Made by a program: the position numbers and the translations under genes. A stretch of 64,000 bases of DNA from Devosia litorisediminis (GTDB lineage Bacteria; Pseudomonadota; Alphaproteobacteria; Rhizobiales; Devosiaceae): the NCBI RefSeq assembly GCF_018334155.1, contig NZ_JAGXTP010000001.1:1240001-1304000 (forward strand), read 5' to 3'. The notes beneath the pieces are model-generated. The model was not told the DNA's origin, searched no databases, and saw only the letters and a program-made list of their open reading frames with translations. This document shows, in pieces, positions 53,138 to 62,835 of this stretch (within the stretch, counting starts at the first letter, position 1; each line of letters starts with the position of its first letter).

Positions 53138-54010
53138 ATGGAAAGAAGCTGGAACAACAGAGCCTGGTTTCTGGTGCTGCCGATGCTGGTGCTGGTGGCA
53201 TTCTCGGCGATCATTCCGCTGATGACGGTGGTCAACTATTCGGTGCAGGACACTTTCGGCAATAACCAGTTCTTCTGGGCGGGGCTGGAGTGGTTTGAGG
53301 AAGTGCTGCACTCGGATCGCTTCTGGAATGCGCTGGGGCGCAATCTGATTTTTTCCGGTCTGATCCTGGCCATTGAAGTGCCGCTGGGCATCCTGATTGC
53401 GCTCAACATGCCCAAAAAGGGTCTGGGGGTGACGGTCTGTCTGGTGCTGATGTCGCTGCCATTGCTGATCCCGTGGAACGTGGTGGGGACCATCTGGCAG
53501 GTATTCGGCCGTGTCGATATTGGCTTGCTTGGCCATACGCTGGCTGGGCTGGGTATCGACTACAACTATGTGCAGGACCCCTTTGATGCCTGGGTCACGG
53601 TGGTGCTGATGGACGTCTGGCACTGGACCAGCCTTGTCGTACTGCTTTGCTATGCCGGTCTGGTCTCGATCCCGGATGCCTATTACCAAGCGGCCAAAAT
53701 TGATGGCGCCTCGCGCTGGTCGGTCTTCCGGTTCATTCAACTGCCCAAGATGCAACGCGTGCTGCTGATCGCCGTGCTGCTGCGTTTCATGGATTCGTTC
53801 ATGATCTACACCGAGCCCTTCGTGGTGACGGGCGGCGGGCCGGGCAATTCGACGACCTTCCTGTCCATTGATCTGGTGAAGATAGCAATTGGGCAGTTTG
53901 ACCTTGGCCCTGCTGCCGCGATGTCGCTGATCTACTTCATGATCGTGCTGCTGATGAGCTGGGTGTTCTATACCGTCATGACCAATCTGGGGCAGGGAGA
54001 CGACCGATGA
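53138..54010 (+). CDS. glpP: Glycerol ABC importer permease GlpP
   Basis: 290-residue inner-membrane permease of the MalF/UgpA type with six helices. The EAA loop that contacts the ATPases is YYQAAKIDGASRWSVFRFI, and the following IQLPKMQRVLLIAV is typical. Starts two bases after glpT and overlaps glpQ by four bases. Confidence 0.92.
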   Translation: MERSWNNRAWFLVLPMLVLVAFSAIIPLMTVVNYSVQDTFGNNQFFWAGLEWFEEVLHSDRFWNALGRNLIFSGLILAIEVPLGILIALNMPKKGLGVTVCLVLMSLPLLIPWNVVGTIWQVFGRVDIGLLGHTLAGLGIDYNYVQDPFDAWVTVVLMDVWHWTSLVVLLCYAGLVSIPDAYYQAAKIDGASRWSVFRFIQLPKMQRVLLIAVLLRFMDSFMIYTEPFVVTGGGPGNSTTFLSIDLVKIAIGQFDLGPAAAMSLIYFMIVLLMSWVFYTVMTNLGQGDDR

Positions 54011-54903
54011 GTGATCCTGCAATGGGCGCTGCCGCCCCGATGAGCAATGCTGCCTTGGACCAAACGCAACAGGGTGGTGGCGTTATCAGTCGCCGTCCGC
54101 GGACAGTCAGCTATTCCTGGCTGATCCCCACCATCTACATCGTGTTTCTGCTGCTGCCGATCTACTGGCTGGTCAATATGAGTTTCAAGACCAATCAGGA
54201 AATCACCGCATCCTTCACCTTGTTTCCCAACGAGTTCACCTGGCACAATTACGCCGTGATCTTCACCGATCCGTCCTGGTATTCGGGCTATATCAACTCG
54301 ATCATCTATGTTGCGCTCAATACGGTGATTTCCCTGCTGGTGGCGCTGCCGGCGGCCTATGCCTTCTCGCGTTACCGCTTTTTGGGCGACAAGCACCTAT
54401 TCTTCTGGCTGCTGACCAACCGCATGGCCCCGCCTGCGGTGTTCGCGCTGCCGTTCTTCCAGTTGTATTCATCGTTCGGTCTGATCGACACCCATATCGC
54501 GGTGGCGCTGGCGCACTGCCTGTTCAATGTGCCTTTGGCGATCTGGATCCTTGAGGGCTTCATGTCGGGCGTGCCCAAGGAAATCGACGAGACCGCCTAT
54601 ATTGACGGCTACTCGTTCCCGCGTTTCTTCATCAAGATTTTCATGCCGCTGATTGCTTCGGGCATCGGTGTGGTGGCTTTCTTCTGCTTCATGTTCTCCT
54701 GGGTCGAACTGCTGCTGGCCCGCACGCTGACCACCACGGACGCCAAGCCGATTTCAGCGATCATGACTCGAACGGTTTCGGCCTCGGGGATGGATTGGGG
54801 GGTGCTGGCAGCAGCCGGGGTTCTGACCATCATCCCGGGTGCTTTGGTCATCTATTTCGTACGCAACTACATCGCCAAGGGCTTTGCCCTCGGGCGGGTT
54901 TAG
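54007..54903 (+). CDS. glpQ: Glycerol ABC importer permease GlpQ
   Basis: 298-residue permease of the MalG/UgpE type. A non-conserved leader of about 30 residues precedes helix 1 (YSWLIPTIYIVFLLLPIYWL). The EAA loop is EIDETAYIDGYSFPRFFIKI. It pairs with GlpP to form the channel. The symbol follows the rhizobial operon; it is not the phosphodiesterase GlpQ. Confidence 0.92.
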   Translation: MSDPAMGAAAPMSNAALDQTQQGGGVISRRPRTVSYSWLIPTIYIVFLLLPIYWLVNMSFKTNQEITASFTLFPNEFTWHNYAVIFTDPSWYSGYINSIIYVALNTVISLLVALPAAYAFSRYRFLGDKHLFFWLLTNRMAPPAVFALPFFQLYSSFGLIDTHIAVALAHCLFNVPLAIWILEGFMSGVPKEIDETAYIDGYSFPRFFIKIFMPLIASGIGVVAFFCFMFSWVELLLARTLTTTDAKPISAIMTRTVSASGMDWGVLAAAGVLTIIPGALVIYFVRNYIAKGFALGRV

Positions 54904-54912
54904 GAGGGCGCT

Positions 54913-55194
54913 ATGGACTTCTCATGGATGGCCTGGACCTGGCCGACGGCGTTGTTCTTTCTTACCATTTTTGCGCTGCTGGTCGGTATGGCCATCTGGG
55001 AATATCGCGTTCCCGGCGGCAGCCCTCGCGTGGGCATTCTCAGGTTCGAAACAACGCGCGGTGATCGCCTGTTCGTGTCGCTGCTGGGCAGTGCCTTTAT
55101 CAATCTCGCATGGCTTGGGCTGATCGGGCCCAACCTGTGGTGGAGTCTCGCCGTGTCGGTGGTCTACGCGATCTGCGTGTTCCGCTTTGTCTAG
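54913..55194 (+). CDS. DUF2160 small membrane protein of the glycerol importer operon
   Basis: 93 residues with three hydrophobic segments and the central motif WEYRVPGGSPRVGILRF that defines DUF2160. Always, as far as I know, found between glpQ and glpV in this type of operon, so probably an accessory part of the transporter (called GlpU in some annotations). GGAGGG precedes the ATG nine bases after glpQ. Confidence 0.88.
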   Translation: MDFSWMAWTWPTALFFLTIFALLVGMAIWEYRVPGGSPRVGILRFETTRGDRLFVSLLGSAFINLAWLGLIGPNLWWSLAVSVVYAICVFRFV

Positions 55195-55266
55195 GCGAGG
55201 GGATGGGGGGCGGCCCCGCATGGTTGCCGCTTTCAGACGAAAATCAAAAGACTAGGGAGGACTACA

Positions 55267-57000
55267 ATGCGACTGAACTTGCTTACATCGACTGCAACGC
55301 TCGCCCTGATGCTTGCAGGCACCCCGGCTTATGCCGGCATGGCGGAGGCGGAGGCATTCCTTGACGCTGAAATCGGCGAGATGTCGACGCTGTCACGCGC
55401 CGACCAGGAAGCCGAAATGCAGTGGTTCATCGACGCCGCAGCGCCATTCGCAGGAATGGAAGTCAAGGTGGCCTCGGAAACCCTGACTACGCACGAATAC
55501 GAGTCCAAGACGCTGGCACAGGCGTTCTTCGATATCACCGGTATCAAGGTCACCCATGACCTGATCGGCGAAGGCGACGTTGTCGAAAAGCTGCAAACCC
55601 AGATGCAGTCGGGCGAGAACATCTATGACGCCTATATCAATGACAGCGATCTGATCGGCACCCACTGGCGCTATCAGCAGGTCCGCAATCTGACTGACTG
55701 GATGGCTGGTGAGGGCGCTGCCGTTACCAATCCTGGTCTGGACCTCGAGGACTTCATCGGTTCCTCGTTTACGACGGCACCTGATGGCAAACTCTACCAG
55801 TTGCCCGATCAGCAGTTTGCCAATCTGTACTGGTTCCGTGCTGACTGGTTCGCCGATGAAGCCAACAAGTCGGAATTCAAGGCTAAGTATGGCTACGATC
55901 TGGGCGTTCCGGTGAACTGGTCGGCATATGAGGATATCGCCGAGTTTTTCACCGGTCGCGAAATCGACGGCGTGGAAGTCTATGGCCACATGGACTACGG
56001 CAAAAAGGATCCTTCGCTGGGCTGGCGCTTCACCGATGCATGGCTCTCCATGGCCGGCAATGGCGACAAGGGCATTCCCAACGGCCTGCCCGTCGACGAA
56101 TGGGGCATCAAGGTCAACGACAAATCCCAGCCTGTTGGGTCTTGCGTCGCCCGTGGTGGTGACACCAATGGACCGGCTGCTGTCTATTCGATCCAGAAGT
56201 ATCTCGACTGGCTGAAGGCTTATGCGCCACCAGAAGCGCAGGGCATGACGTTCGGTGAATCCGGCCCCGTGCCATCGCAGGGCAATATTGCCCAGCAGAT
56301 CTTCTGGTACACCGCCTTCACTGCCGACATGGTCAAGCCCGGCCTGCCAGTGATGAACGAAGACGGCACGCCCAAATGGCGTATGGCGCCTTCGCCACAC
56401 GGCGTTTACTGGAAAGACGGCATGAAGCTTGGCTATCAGGACGTGGGGTCATGGACACTGATGAAGTCGACCCCGGTTGACCGCGCATCGGCTGCCTGGC
56501 TGTACGCGCAGTTCGTGACCTCCAAGACCGTGGACGTCAAGAAAAGCCATGTTGGCCTGACTTTCGCTCGCGAAAGCACGATCCGTGACCAGAGCTTTAC
56601 CGATCGCGCTCCACAACTTGGTGGACTGGTCGAATTCTATCGCTCGCCTGCGCGTGTGCAGTGGTCCCCAACCGGTACCAACGTTCCTGACTATCCAAAG
56701 CTGGCTCAGCTCTGGTGGCAGGCGATTGGTGATGCTGCAGCAGGCGCAAAGACACCTCAGGAAGCCATGGACTCGCTGTGTGAAGAGCAGGAGAAGGTGA
56801 TGTCGCGCCTCGAACGCGCTGGCATTCAGGGCGAATTCGGCCCCGTGCTCGCTGAAGAGCATGATCTGGCCTACTGGAATGCCGATGCAGTCGCCAACGG
56901 CAATCTGGCGCCACAGCTGGCAATCGCTGATGAAAAAGAGCAGGGCATGACCGTCAATTACGACGACCTGCTCAAGAGCTGGGCTGACGCTCAGCAGTAA
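55267..57000 (+). CDS. glpV: Glycerol ABC importer substrate-binding protein GlpV
   Basis: 577-residue periplasmic binding protein, long for the class, as GlpV proteins are. Signal peptide TATLALMLAGTPAYAG (cleaved near residue 19); the mature part has TLTTHEYESKTLAQAFFDIT, QLPDQQFANLYWFRADWFAD and GVYWKDGMKLGYQDVGSWTL. AGGGAGGACTACA precedes the ATG. Last gene of the operon, closed by a hairpin terminator. Confidence 0.92.
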   Translation: MRLNLLTSTATLALMLAGTPAYAGMAEAEAFLDAEIGEMSTLSRADQEAEMQWFIDAAAPFAGMEVKVASETLTTHEYESKTLAQAFFDITGIKVTHDLIGEGDVVEKLQTQMQSGENIYDAYINDSDLIGTHWRYQQVRNLTDWMAGEGAAVTNPGLDLEDFIGSSFTTAPDGKLYQLPDQQFANLYWFRADWFADEANKSEFKAKYGYDLGVPVNWSAYEDIAEFFTGREIDGVEVYGHMDYGKKDPSLGWRFTDAWLSMAGNGDKGIPNGLPVDEWGIKVNDKSQPVGSCVARGGDTNGPAAVYSIQKYLDWLKAYAPPEAQGMTFGESGPVPSQGNIAQQIFWYTAFTADMVKPGLPVMNEDGTPKWRMAPSPHGVYWKDGMKLGYQDVGSWTLMKSTPVDRASAAWLYAQFVTSKTVDVKKSHVGLTFARESTIRDQSFTDRAPQLGGLVEFYRSPARVQWSPTGTNVPDYPKLAQLWWQAIGDAAAGAKTPQEAMDSLCEEQEKVMSRLERAGIQGEFGPVLAEEHDLAYWNADAVANGNLAPQLAIADEKEQGMTVNYDDLLKSWADAQQ

Positions 57001-57025
57001 CCGCACATCTCTCCCAACAGAGGCA

Positions 57026-57066
57026 GGCGTCGGACCGGGTAATGCCTGGCCCGGCGCCATTTCTTT
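57026..57066 (+). terminator. Terminator after glpV
   Basis: Bases 57026-57039 pair with 57045-57058 in a 14-position stem (one mismatch, two G-U pairs, loop TAATG), followed by ATTTCTTT. Confidence 0.65.
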
Positions 57067-57223
57067 GGTCTCAATAGGATTTACGAGGCTGCGAGGAGCT
57101 CTTGGCCTCTATCATTGGTTATCAAAACCGCGAGACGTTTGATGCAGGTCAAAAGCCTTGCTTCAGTCTCTTCTAGGCTTCTGATCGGTCGGCAGTGCGT
57201 CGATCCAGTTCGGGAGTTGTCGA

Positions 57224-58411
57224 GTGCCAACCAAAACCGCTGAGATCGAATCCATACTGCGTCAGGCCAAGCCGCAACACAGATGGGTCTGGCCGACCGT
57301 GATTGTGGTTGGGCTGGCTGCGGTTACTGGCGGGGCATGGATTTGGTGGCAGGGCGCAGTTGGCGAGAGCGCGCCGTCATATGTGACGCAGGTCATCGAT
57401 AGTGGCGACGTGACTGTCACTGTCACTGCCACCGGTTCGGTGGAGCCCACAAACACGGTGCAGATATCGACAGAATTGTCTGGCACGGTTCGATCGGTCA
57501 ATTTTGACTTCAACGACATCGTCAAATCCGGCGATGTGCTGGCCCAGCTTGATACGGCAACCCTTGAGGCCAACCTTACCCGTGCGCGGGCCAATGTTGA
57601 CGCTGCACAGGCCCGGGTGGCCGAAGCCCGGGCAACGCTGGATGAGACCGATCAGGCCTATGAACGCTCGCTGCAACTGGCCGACAAGGGCGTAGCGTCC
57701 GATCAGGTGCTGCTGAGCGCTAAATCCAATTTCGCCCGTGCAACCGCTGCACTGCAAAGCGCGGCTGCCAATGTCGCGATTGCGCAGGCCGACCTGGCGC
57801 TTAACGAAGCCAACCTGACCAAAGCCTGCATCTGCGCTCCCATTGACGGGATCATTCTTGATCGCAATGTCGAAGTTGGCCAGATTTTGGCAGCGTCTTT
57901 CTCCGCCCCAACACTGTTCACGCTGGCCGAAGACCTCTCGCGCATGCAGTTGCAGGTCGACATCGACGAGGCAGATATTGGCCTGGTGTCCGAAGGCGAT
58001 CGGGCCAGCTTTACGGTCGAGGCATTTCAGAACATGTCGTTCCCGGCCGAGATTGCCGAACTGCGCTTTGCGCCACTGACCGTCAACGGCGTGGTGACCT
58101 ACAAGGCCATTCTAGCTGTCGACAATTCGGATCTCCTGTTGCGCCCCGGCATGACGGCAACGGCCTCTATCATTGTGGCGGAGTCCGCAGGTGTGTTGCG
58201 GGTGCCCAATGCGGCATTGCGGTTCACCCCGGACACACCAATAACACCACCTTTGGAGCCAGCAGGGCAGCGAACAGTGTGGGTTCTGCGCGGTGATCAA
58301 GCGGTGCCCGTTCTTATGCAGCCCGGCAGTAGTGATGGCAGCTTTACGGTCGTTCTGGATGGCGAGCTTGGCATTGGTGATCGGGTGATCGTTGATGCGG
58401 GCCCGGCCTGA
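57224..58411 (+). CDS. macA: MacA-type periplasmic adaptor (RND/HlyD family)
   Basis: 395 residues. One membrane anchor (VWPTVIVVGLAAVTGGAWIW) and then the adaptor fold: VTVTATGSVEPTNTVQISTE, a coiled hairpin at residues about 110-190 rich in Ala/Gln/Glu, the lipoyl part ICAPIDGIILDRNVEVGQIL, and the beta-barrel VDIDEADIGLVSEGDRASFT. GTG 57224 follows CGGGAG. Its stop overlaps the start of the ATPase gene, forming an adaptor-ATPase-permease operon that would export a peptide, macrolide or lipid-like compound with an outer-membrane channel from elsewhere. Confidence 0.9.
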   Translation: MPTKTAEIESILRQAKPQHRWVWPTVIVVGLAAVTGGAWIWWQGAVGESAPSYVTQVIDSGDVTVTVTATGSVEPTNTVQISTELSGTVRSVNFDFNDIVKSGDVLAQLDTATLEANLTRARANVDAAQARVAEARATLDETDQAYERSLQLADKGVASDQVLLSAKSNFARATAALQSAAANVAIAQADLALNEANLTKACICAPIDGIILDRNVEVGQILAASFSAPTLFTLAEDLSRMQLQVDIDEADIGLVSEGDRASFTVEAFQNMSFPAEIAELRFAPLTVNGVVTYKAILAVDNSDLLLRPGMTATASIIVAESAGVLRVPNAALRFTPDTPITPPLEPAGQRTVWVLRGDQAVPVLMQPGSSDGSFTVVLDGELGIGDRVIVDAGPA

Positions 58412-59157
58412 TGCCTGCCCCCACTGAGATGCCGCACGCCCCTGACGTGGCTGAGACCCTTATTGAACTGCGCGGGATCACCAAGGTCTTTGGCACTGGT
58501 GAGGCCGAGGTGCATGCCTTGCGCGGCGTTGATCTGACCATTGCTCGGGGGGAGTTTGCCGCCATTATGGGCCCAAGCGGCTCGGGCAAGTCGACAGCCA
58601 TGAACATAATCGGTTGCCTCGATAGCCCAAGCGCGGGCAGCTATCTGTTCGGTGGCGTTGACGTCGGCTGTATCGGACGCAATCAGAGTGCGCTGCTGCG
58701 GCGCAATTTCCTCGGATTTGTGTTCCAGGGCTATAATCTGTTGGCGCGCACGTCAGCCCTCGACAATGTGGAACTGCCGCTCATCTATCAGGGTATTGCT
58801 GCAGGCCAGCGACGACGCATGGCGCTCGAAGCGCTGGCAAGGGTCGGTTTGAGTGGGCGCGAACATCACGACCCATCGCAGTTGTCTGGCGGTCAGCAGC
58901 AAAGAGTGGCCATAGCGCGCGCCATAGTCAGCCGGCCCGATGTGGTGCTGGCGGACGAACCGACCGGCAATCTTGATACGGCAATGGCGGGCGACATCAT
59001 GGAGTTGCTGGTCGCGCTCAATCGAGACGAAGGAATCACCATTGTCATGGTGACCCACGAGCCGGACATGGCGGCGTACGCCGATCGGCTAATTAGCTTT
59101 CGCGACGGTCGTATCGAGTCCGATGTGGTGACCAAGGGGCGTCTCAATGATACTTGA
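58411..59157 (+). CDS. MacB/LolD-type ABC exporter ATPase
   Basis: 248-residue ATPase. Walker A GPSGSGKSTAMN, Q-loop VFQGYNLLART, signature LSGGQQQRVAIARA, Walker B VVLADEPTGNLD and switch His VTHEPDMAAYA are complete. In E. coli MacB the ATPase and permease are one chain; here they are separate, as in YknY/YknZ. Overlaps the adaptor stop by one base and the permease start by 11. Confidence 0.94.
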   Translation: MPAPTEMPHAPDVAETLIELRGITKVFGTGEAEVHALRGVDLTIARGEFAAIMGPSGSGKSTAMNIIGCLDSPSAGSYLFGGVDVGCIGRNQSALLRRNFLGFVFQGYNLLARTSALDNVELPLIYQGIAAGQRRRMALEALARVGLSGREHHDPSQLSGGQQQRVAIARAIVSRPDVVLADEPTGNLDTAMAGDIMELLVALNRDEGITIVMVTHEPDMAAYADRLISFRDGRIESDVVTKGRLNDT

Positions 59158-60358
59158 AACCGGTCGATTGGCCATTCACGCGATCTTTCGCAATGCCCTG
59201 CGCTCATCGCTTACCGTGCTGGGCGTGGTGATTGGTGTGGTGGCGGTCATTGCCATGGTGACACTGGGGCAGGGCACCACCGCCAGGGTCGCCACAGAAG
59301 TCGCCCAGCTGGGCAGCAATCTGTTGATGGTCATGCCGGGTCAAGAGGCCGGTGGGCCCGCCTCCGGCGGCGGTAGCGCGGCCAGCTTCACCATTCGCGA
59401 TGTGGACGCGGTTGCTGATCAAATTCCGGGCGCACTGACAGCCGCTCCCTTTGCCTCACGCACGATGACACTGGTTTTTGGAGCGGAAAATCACAGCTCT
59501 GCGGTGACGGGTACCGATAACCGCTATTTCATCGCCCGCGACTGGCCCATTGAATACGGACGGGATTTCTATGAAAGCGAGCTGCAGGCCGGTAGTGCTG
59601 CATGCGTCATTGGCGACACGACCCGCAGCCTGTTCTTTGGAACAGGTGACCCGATCGGGGAGACTATTCGCGTCGGCCAGATTTCCTGCCGGATCATTGG
59701 CGTGCTCGTGTCACGTGGCAGTTCGAGCTTCGGCTCTGATCAGGATGATATCGTCATCATGCCGCTGCGCACCTTTCAGCGCCGCATTGCCGGCAATGCC
59801 GACGTGAACATGATCTATGTCGCGGTGCGGGAGGGGTTCTCGACCGCCAAGGTCATTCGCGACATTGAGCTACTGATGCGCGAGCGTCGTCAGATCGCAA
59901 CGGGCGAAGAAGACGACTTTAATGTTTTCGACATGGAGCAGGTCGCTTCCATGCTATCGACCGTGACTGGCATTTTGACGGGTCTTCTGGCCGCGGTGGC
60001 CGGCGTCAGTCTTCTGGTGGGCGGTATTGGCATCATGAACATCATGCTGGTTTCGGTGACCGAGCGCACCAAGGAGATCGGCATTCGACTGGCGATTGGC
60101 GCCTCAGAGCGCCAGATCTTGATGCAGTTCCTCGTCGAGGCGATCGTGTTGTCGCTGTTCGGTGGCATTATTGGCATTGGTCTGGGCCTGGCTCTGGCGG
60201 CCATTGCCGGCAGTTTTCTCGATGTGCCGTTCATCATCGACCCGCTCGTGGTGTTTGGTGCCTTTGCGTTCTCGGCAGCCATTGGTGTGATCTTTGGATA
60301 TTTCCCGGCCCGACAGGCTGCGCGCCTCAACCCCATAGAAGCACTCCGTCGGGAATGA
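59147..60358 (+). CDS. MacB-type ABC exporter permease
   Basis: 403 residues: one N-terminal helix (LTVLGVVIGVVAVIAMVTLG), a periplasmic domain of about 220 residues (MacB_PCD type), and three C-terminal helices with the FtsX-type stretch GGIGIMNIMLVSVTERTKEI. The ending GYFPARQAARLNPIEALRRE is the family signature. Four membrane helices, so it works as a dimer with the ATPase by the mechanotransmission mode known for MacB. Convergent with ccoS. Confidence 0.93.
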   Translation: MILETGRLAIHAIFRNALRSSLTVLGVVIGVVAVIAMVTLGQGTTARVATEVAQLGSNLLMVMPGQEAGGPASGGGSAASFTIRDVDAVADQIPGALTAAPFASRTMTLVFGAENHSSAVTGTDNRYFIARDWPIEYGRDFYESELQAGSAACVIGDTTRSLFFGTGDPIGETIRVGQISCRIIGVLVSRGSSSFGSDQDDIVIMPLRTFQRRIAGNADVNMIYVAVREGFSTAKVIRDIELLMRERRQIATGEEDDFNVFDMEQVASMLSTVTGILTGLLAAVAGVSLLVGGIGIMNIMLVSVTERTKEIGIRLAIGASERQILMQFLVEAIVLSLFGGIIGIGLGLALAAIAGSFLDVPFIIDPLVVFGAFAFSAAIGVIFGYFPARQAARLNPIEALRRE

Positions 60359-60408
60359 GGTCGCCCTGAAAGCGCGCCGCCTAACGTTGCTGCAGCGGGT
60401 GGCGCGGA

Positions 60409-60573
60409 TTACTGAGGCGGGTCCTGACGGGGCTCATCGTCCTCGTAGAGGATACGTTGGGCGGCGCCGTCGAGGTCGTCATACTGGCCATCGCGCAAGG
60501 TCCACAGGAAGATTGCCAGACCGGCAGCCCCCAGTACGATCGAAACGGGTATGAGAAAGAAGAAATCGCTCAT
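60409..60573 (-). CDS. ccoS: cbb3-type oxidase assembly protein CcoS
   Basis: 54-residue single-helix membrane protein read directly from the sequence. MSDFFFLIPVSIVLGAAG begins it, then AIFLWTLRDGQYDDLDGAA and an acidic end (ILYEDDEPRQDPPQ). The FLW..RDGQYDDLDGAA.RIL pattern is the CcoS/FixS signature. Its ATG overlaps the ccoI stop as ATGA. Needed for copper and haem insertion into the cbb3 cytochrome oxidase. Confidence 0.95.
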   Translation of the reverse strand: MSDFFFLIPVSIVLGAAGLAIFLWTLRDGQYDDLDGAAQRILYEDDEPRQDPPQ

Positions 60574-62831
60574 GTCAGTGCTGACGCAGGACGGCTCAAC
60601 ACGATGGGCGGCCGCTTGAACTGCGGGTAGCCCCGCCAGCCAAGACGCAGCGCGTTCAGTACCACTACGATCGACGAAAGCGACATGGCGATTGCGGCGA
60701 GGAAGGGATTGACCAGACCGGCCAGAGCGACGGGCAGGGCGACCACGTTGTAGAGAACCGAAAGCGCCAGATTCTGTTGCACCAGCTTGCCCGCGTCACG
60801 GGCAATCGCCAGTGCCAGTGGGATGGCGCTGAGATCGTCATGCAGGAAGACGAAATCCGCGGCGCTACGCCCGACATCGGCAGCACTGGACGGCGCCATT
60901 GAGGCGTGAGCCGCAGTGAGAGCTGGGGCATCATTGAGGCCGTCGCCCACCATCAGTACCTTGCGTCCCTGCGCAGCCAGCGCTGCAATAATTTGGGTCT
61001 TGCCGCCGGGCAGTATATCGCTGGCGAAGCGGGGAATGCCCAGCGCTGTGGCGACGCTTGCCACTGGCGCCGTGCGGTCGCCCGAAACGATCTCAAGCTG
61101 CAGGCCCCGACCCTGCAATGCAGCGACGGCATCTATGGCCCGCGGGCGAAGGGTCTCGGTGAAATTGAAGTTGTGCACGGCAAAACCATTGCAGCTCAGG
61201 ACTGTACTGCTGGTCTCTGTGTTGTCCGCTATGGCCCATTCGGCGCGACCGAGGCGAAAGGTGTCGCCATTCAAGGTGCCTTCGATGCCCAAGCCGGGGT
61301 GCTCGGTCACATTGTCAAACACAATGCCGGACGATTCCGTTTTGCCGGTCTGGGCGATTGCCCAAGAGAACGGATGCCGGGAATAGCTGGCCAGTGCTGC
61401 GGCGCGGCCAAGTAGAGCTGGTTCGATATGTGCCGGATGCTGCAATTGGGGCGTGCCCAGGGTCAGGGTGCCGGTCTTGTCGAAAATGATGGTGTCGATT
61501 TCCGCCAGCCGTTCAAGGGCCGAGCCATCCTTGACCATGATGCCAGCATCGAACAGGCGGCGGGCGGCCACGACCTGCACCATGGGCACGGCCAGACCGA
61601 GCGCGCAGGGGCAGGTGATGATCAGCACGGCAATGGCCACAGTAACAGCGTTATGCAGATCGCCATTGATGACCATCCAACCCACAAAAGCAGCCAATGC
61701 CGCAAGGTGCACCACGGGCGAGTAGAATTCGGCTGCGCGATCAGCAATGCGCCGATAGCGGTTGCGTCCGCTCTCGGCGGCTTCCATCAGTCGGACCATC
61801 TGCGCCAGCGTGGAATCCTGTTCGGCGGCTTGGGCCCGAAGGGTGAGGGGGCCGGTCAGATTGAGCGTTCCCGCTTCAAGCAGGAGGCCTTCCGATGCGG
61901 CGACAGGCACGCTTTCCCCATTGATCAGGCTGCGGTCGAGGTCCGAGCGACCGCTCAGGACGACAGCATCGACGGGGACGCGTTCGCCTGCGGCCAGCAG
62001 GATGGTCATGCCGGGGATGATCTCGCGCAGAGGCAGGTATTCGCGGTTGCCGTCTTGAGTGAGGACCAACGCGCCGCGAGGCGCCAGCTTGATCAGGCCC
62101 TTGACCGCATTGCGAGCGCGCTCGCGCATGACGTGATCAAGCGTGCGGCCAATAAGCAGGAAGAAGATCAGCGAGACTGCGGCGTCGTAATAGACCTGAT
62201 CGCCCTGAAAGATGGTGTCATAAAAGCTCAGGGCGAACGCCAAGGTGATGCCGATGGTGATGGGCACGTCCATATTGGTGCGGCCATGTCGAACAGCGTT
62301 CCAAGCCGAGACATAGAAGATACGGCCTGAATAGAGCATGGCAGGCAGGGCCAGAGCCGCGCAGATCCAGTGCAGCACGTCGCGGGTAGCATCATCGGCG
62401 CCAGCCCAGACCGAACCGGATAGCATCATGATGTTCATCGAAACAAAGGCTGATACCGCCAAAGCGCGCAACAGGCCAGGCAGGGTGCGGTCTGCTTGGT
62501 CTTCCTGGGTTTCAAACAGATTAGCGGGGTACCCCAAATCGGCCAGCGTCCTGACCATGGGTGGTGGTGCGGCGGTATCGCGCCAGCGCACGGCCACGCG
62601 TTTGGTCGACAGGTTGACCCGGGCCGAGACGATGCCCTCGATGCCGCTCAGGGCTTTTTCAATGCTGCGAATGCAGCCGCCACAATGGATCGAGGGCACG
62701 GACAAATCGGTCTGGCGCAGGCCATCGCCGATATCGCGACTGGCCAGGCGCAGTTCGTTATCGCCCGGGCCAGGCTGAGTGGGTCCCGCGACAGCCTCGA
62801 TGAACTCTGGCGGCGGCAGGCAACAAGTCAT
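60570..62831 (-). CDS. ccoI: Copper-transporting P1B-type ATPase CcoI (FixI)
   Basis: 753-residue copper ATPase supplying the cbb3 oxidase. A heavy-metal domain (SIHCGGCIRSIEKAL) is preceded by a short N-terminal MTCCLPP with a Cys pair. Then come six to eight helices with the CPC motif IITCPCALGLAVPM, the phosphorylation motif FDKTGTLTLG and VGDGLNDAPALTAA. ATG 62831 is used since the frame upstream overlaps the DUF2189 gene. Second last of the run ccoP - small protein - DUF2189 - ccoI - ccoS. Confidence 0.95.
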   Translation of the reverse strand: MTCCLPPPEFIEAVAGPTQPGPGDNELRLASRDIGDGLRQTDLSVPSIHCGGCIRSIEKALSGIEGIVSARVNLSTKRVAVRWRDTAAPPPMVRTLADLGYPANLFETQEDQADRTLPGLLRALAVSAFVSMNIMMLSGSVWAGADDATRDVLHWICAALALPAMLYSGRIFYVSAWNAVRHGRTNMDVPITIGITLAFALSFYDTIFQGDQVYYDAAVSLIFFLLIGRTLDHVMRERARNAVKGLIKLAPRGALVLTQDGNREYLPLREIIPGMTILLAAGERVPVDAVVLSGRSDLDRSLINGESVPVAASEGLLLEAGTLNLTGPLTLRAQAAEQDSTLAQMVRLMEAAESGRNRYRRIADRAAEFYSPVVHLAALAAFVGWMVINGDLHNAVTVAIAVLIITCPCALGLAVPMVQVVAARRLFDAGIMVKDGSALERLAEIDTIIFDKTGTLTLGTPQLQHPAHIEPALLGRAAALASYSRHPFSWAIAQTGKTESSGIVFDNVTEHPGLGIEGTLNGDTFRLGRAEWAIADNTETSSTVLSCNGFAVHNFNFTETLRPRAIDAVAALQGRGLQLEIVSGDRTAPVASVATALGIPRFASDILPGGKTQIIAALAAQGRKVLMVGDGLNDAPALTAAHASMAPSSAADVGRSAADFVFLHDDLSAIPLALAIARDAGKLVQQNLALSVLYNVVALPVALAGLVNPFLAAIAMSLSSIVVVLNALRLGWRGYPQFKRPPIVLSRPASALT

Positions 62832-62835
62832 GTGT

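Noticed and set aside
53099..54022. 307-residue minus-strand frame opposite glpP
   Set aside because: Antisense to a permease with a conserved EAA loop; His/Gln-rich shadow.
57071..57223. Possible promoter palindromes before the MacA-type gene
   Set aside because: GGCTGCGAGGAGCTCTTGGCC has partial symmetry but no clear arms or matching copy, so I do not list an operator.
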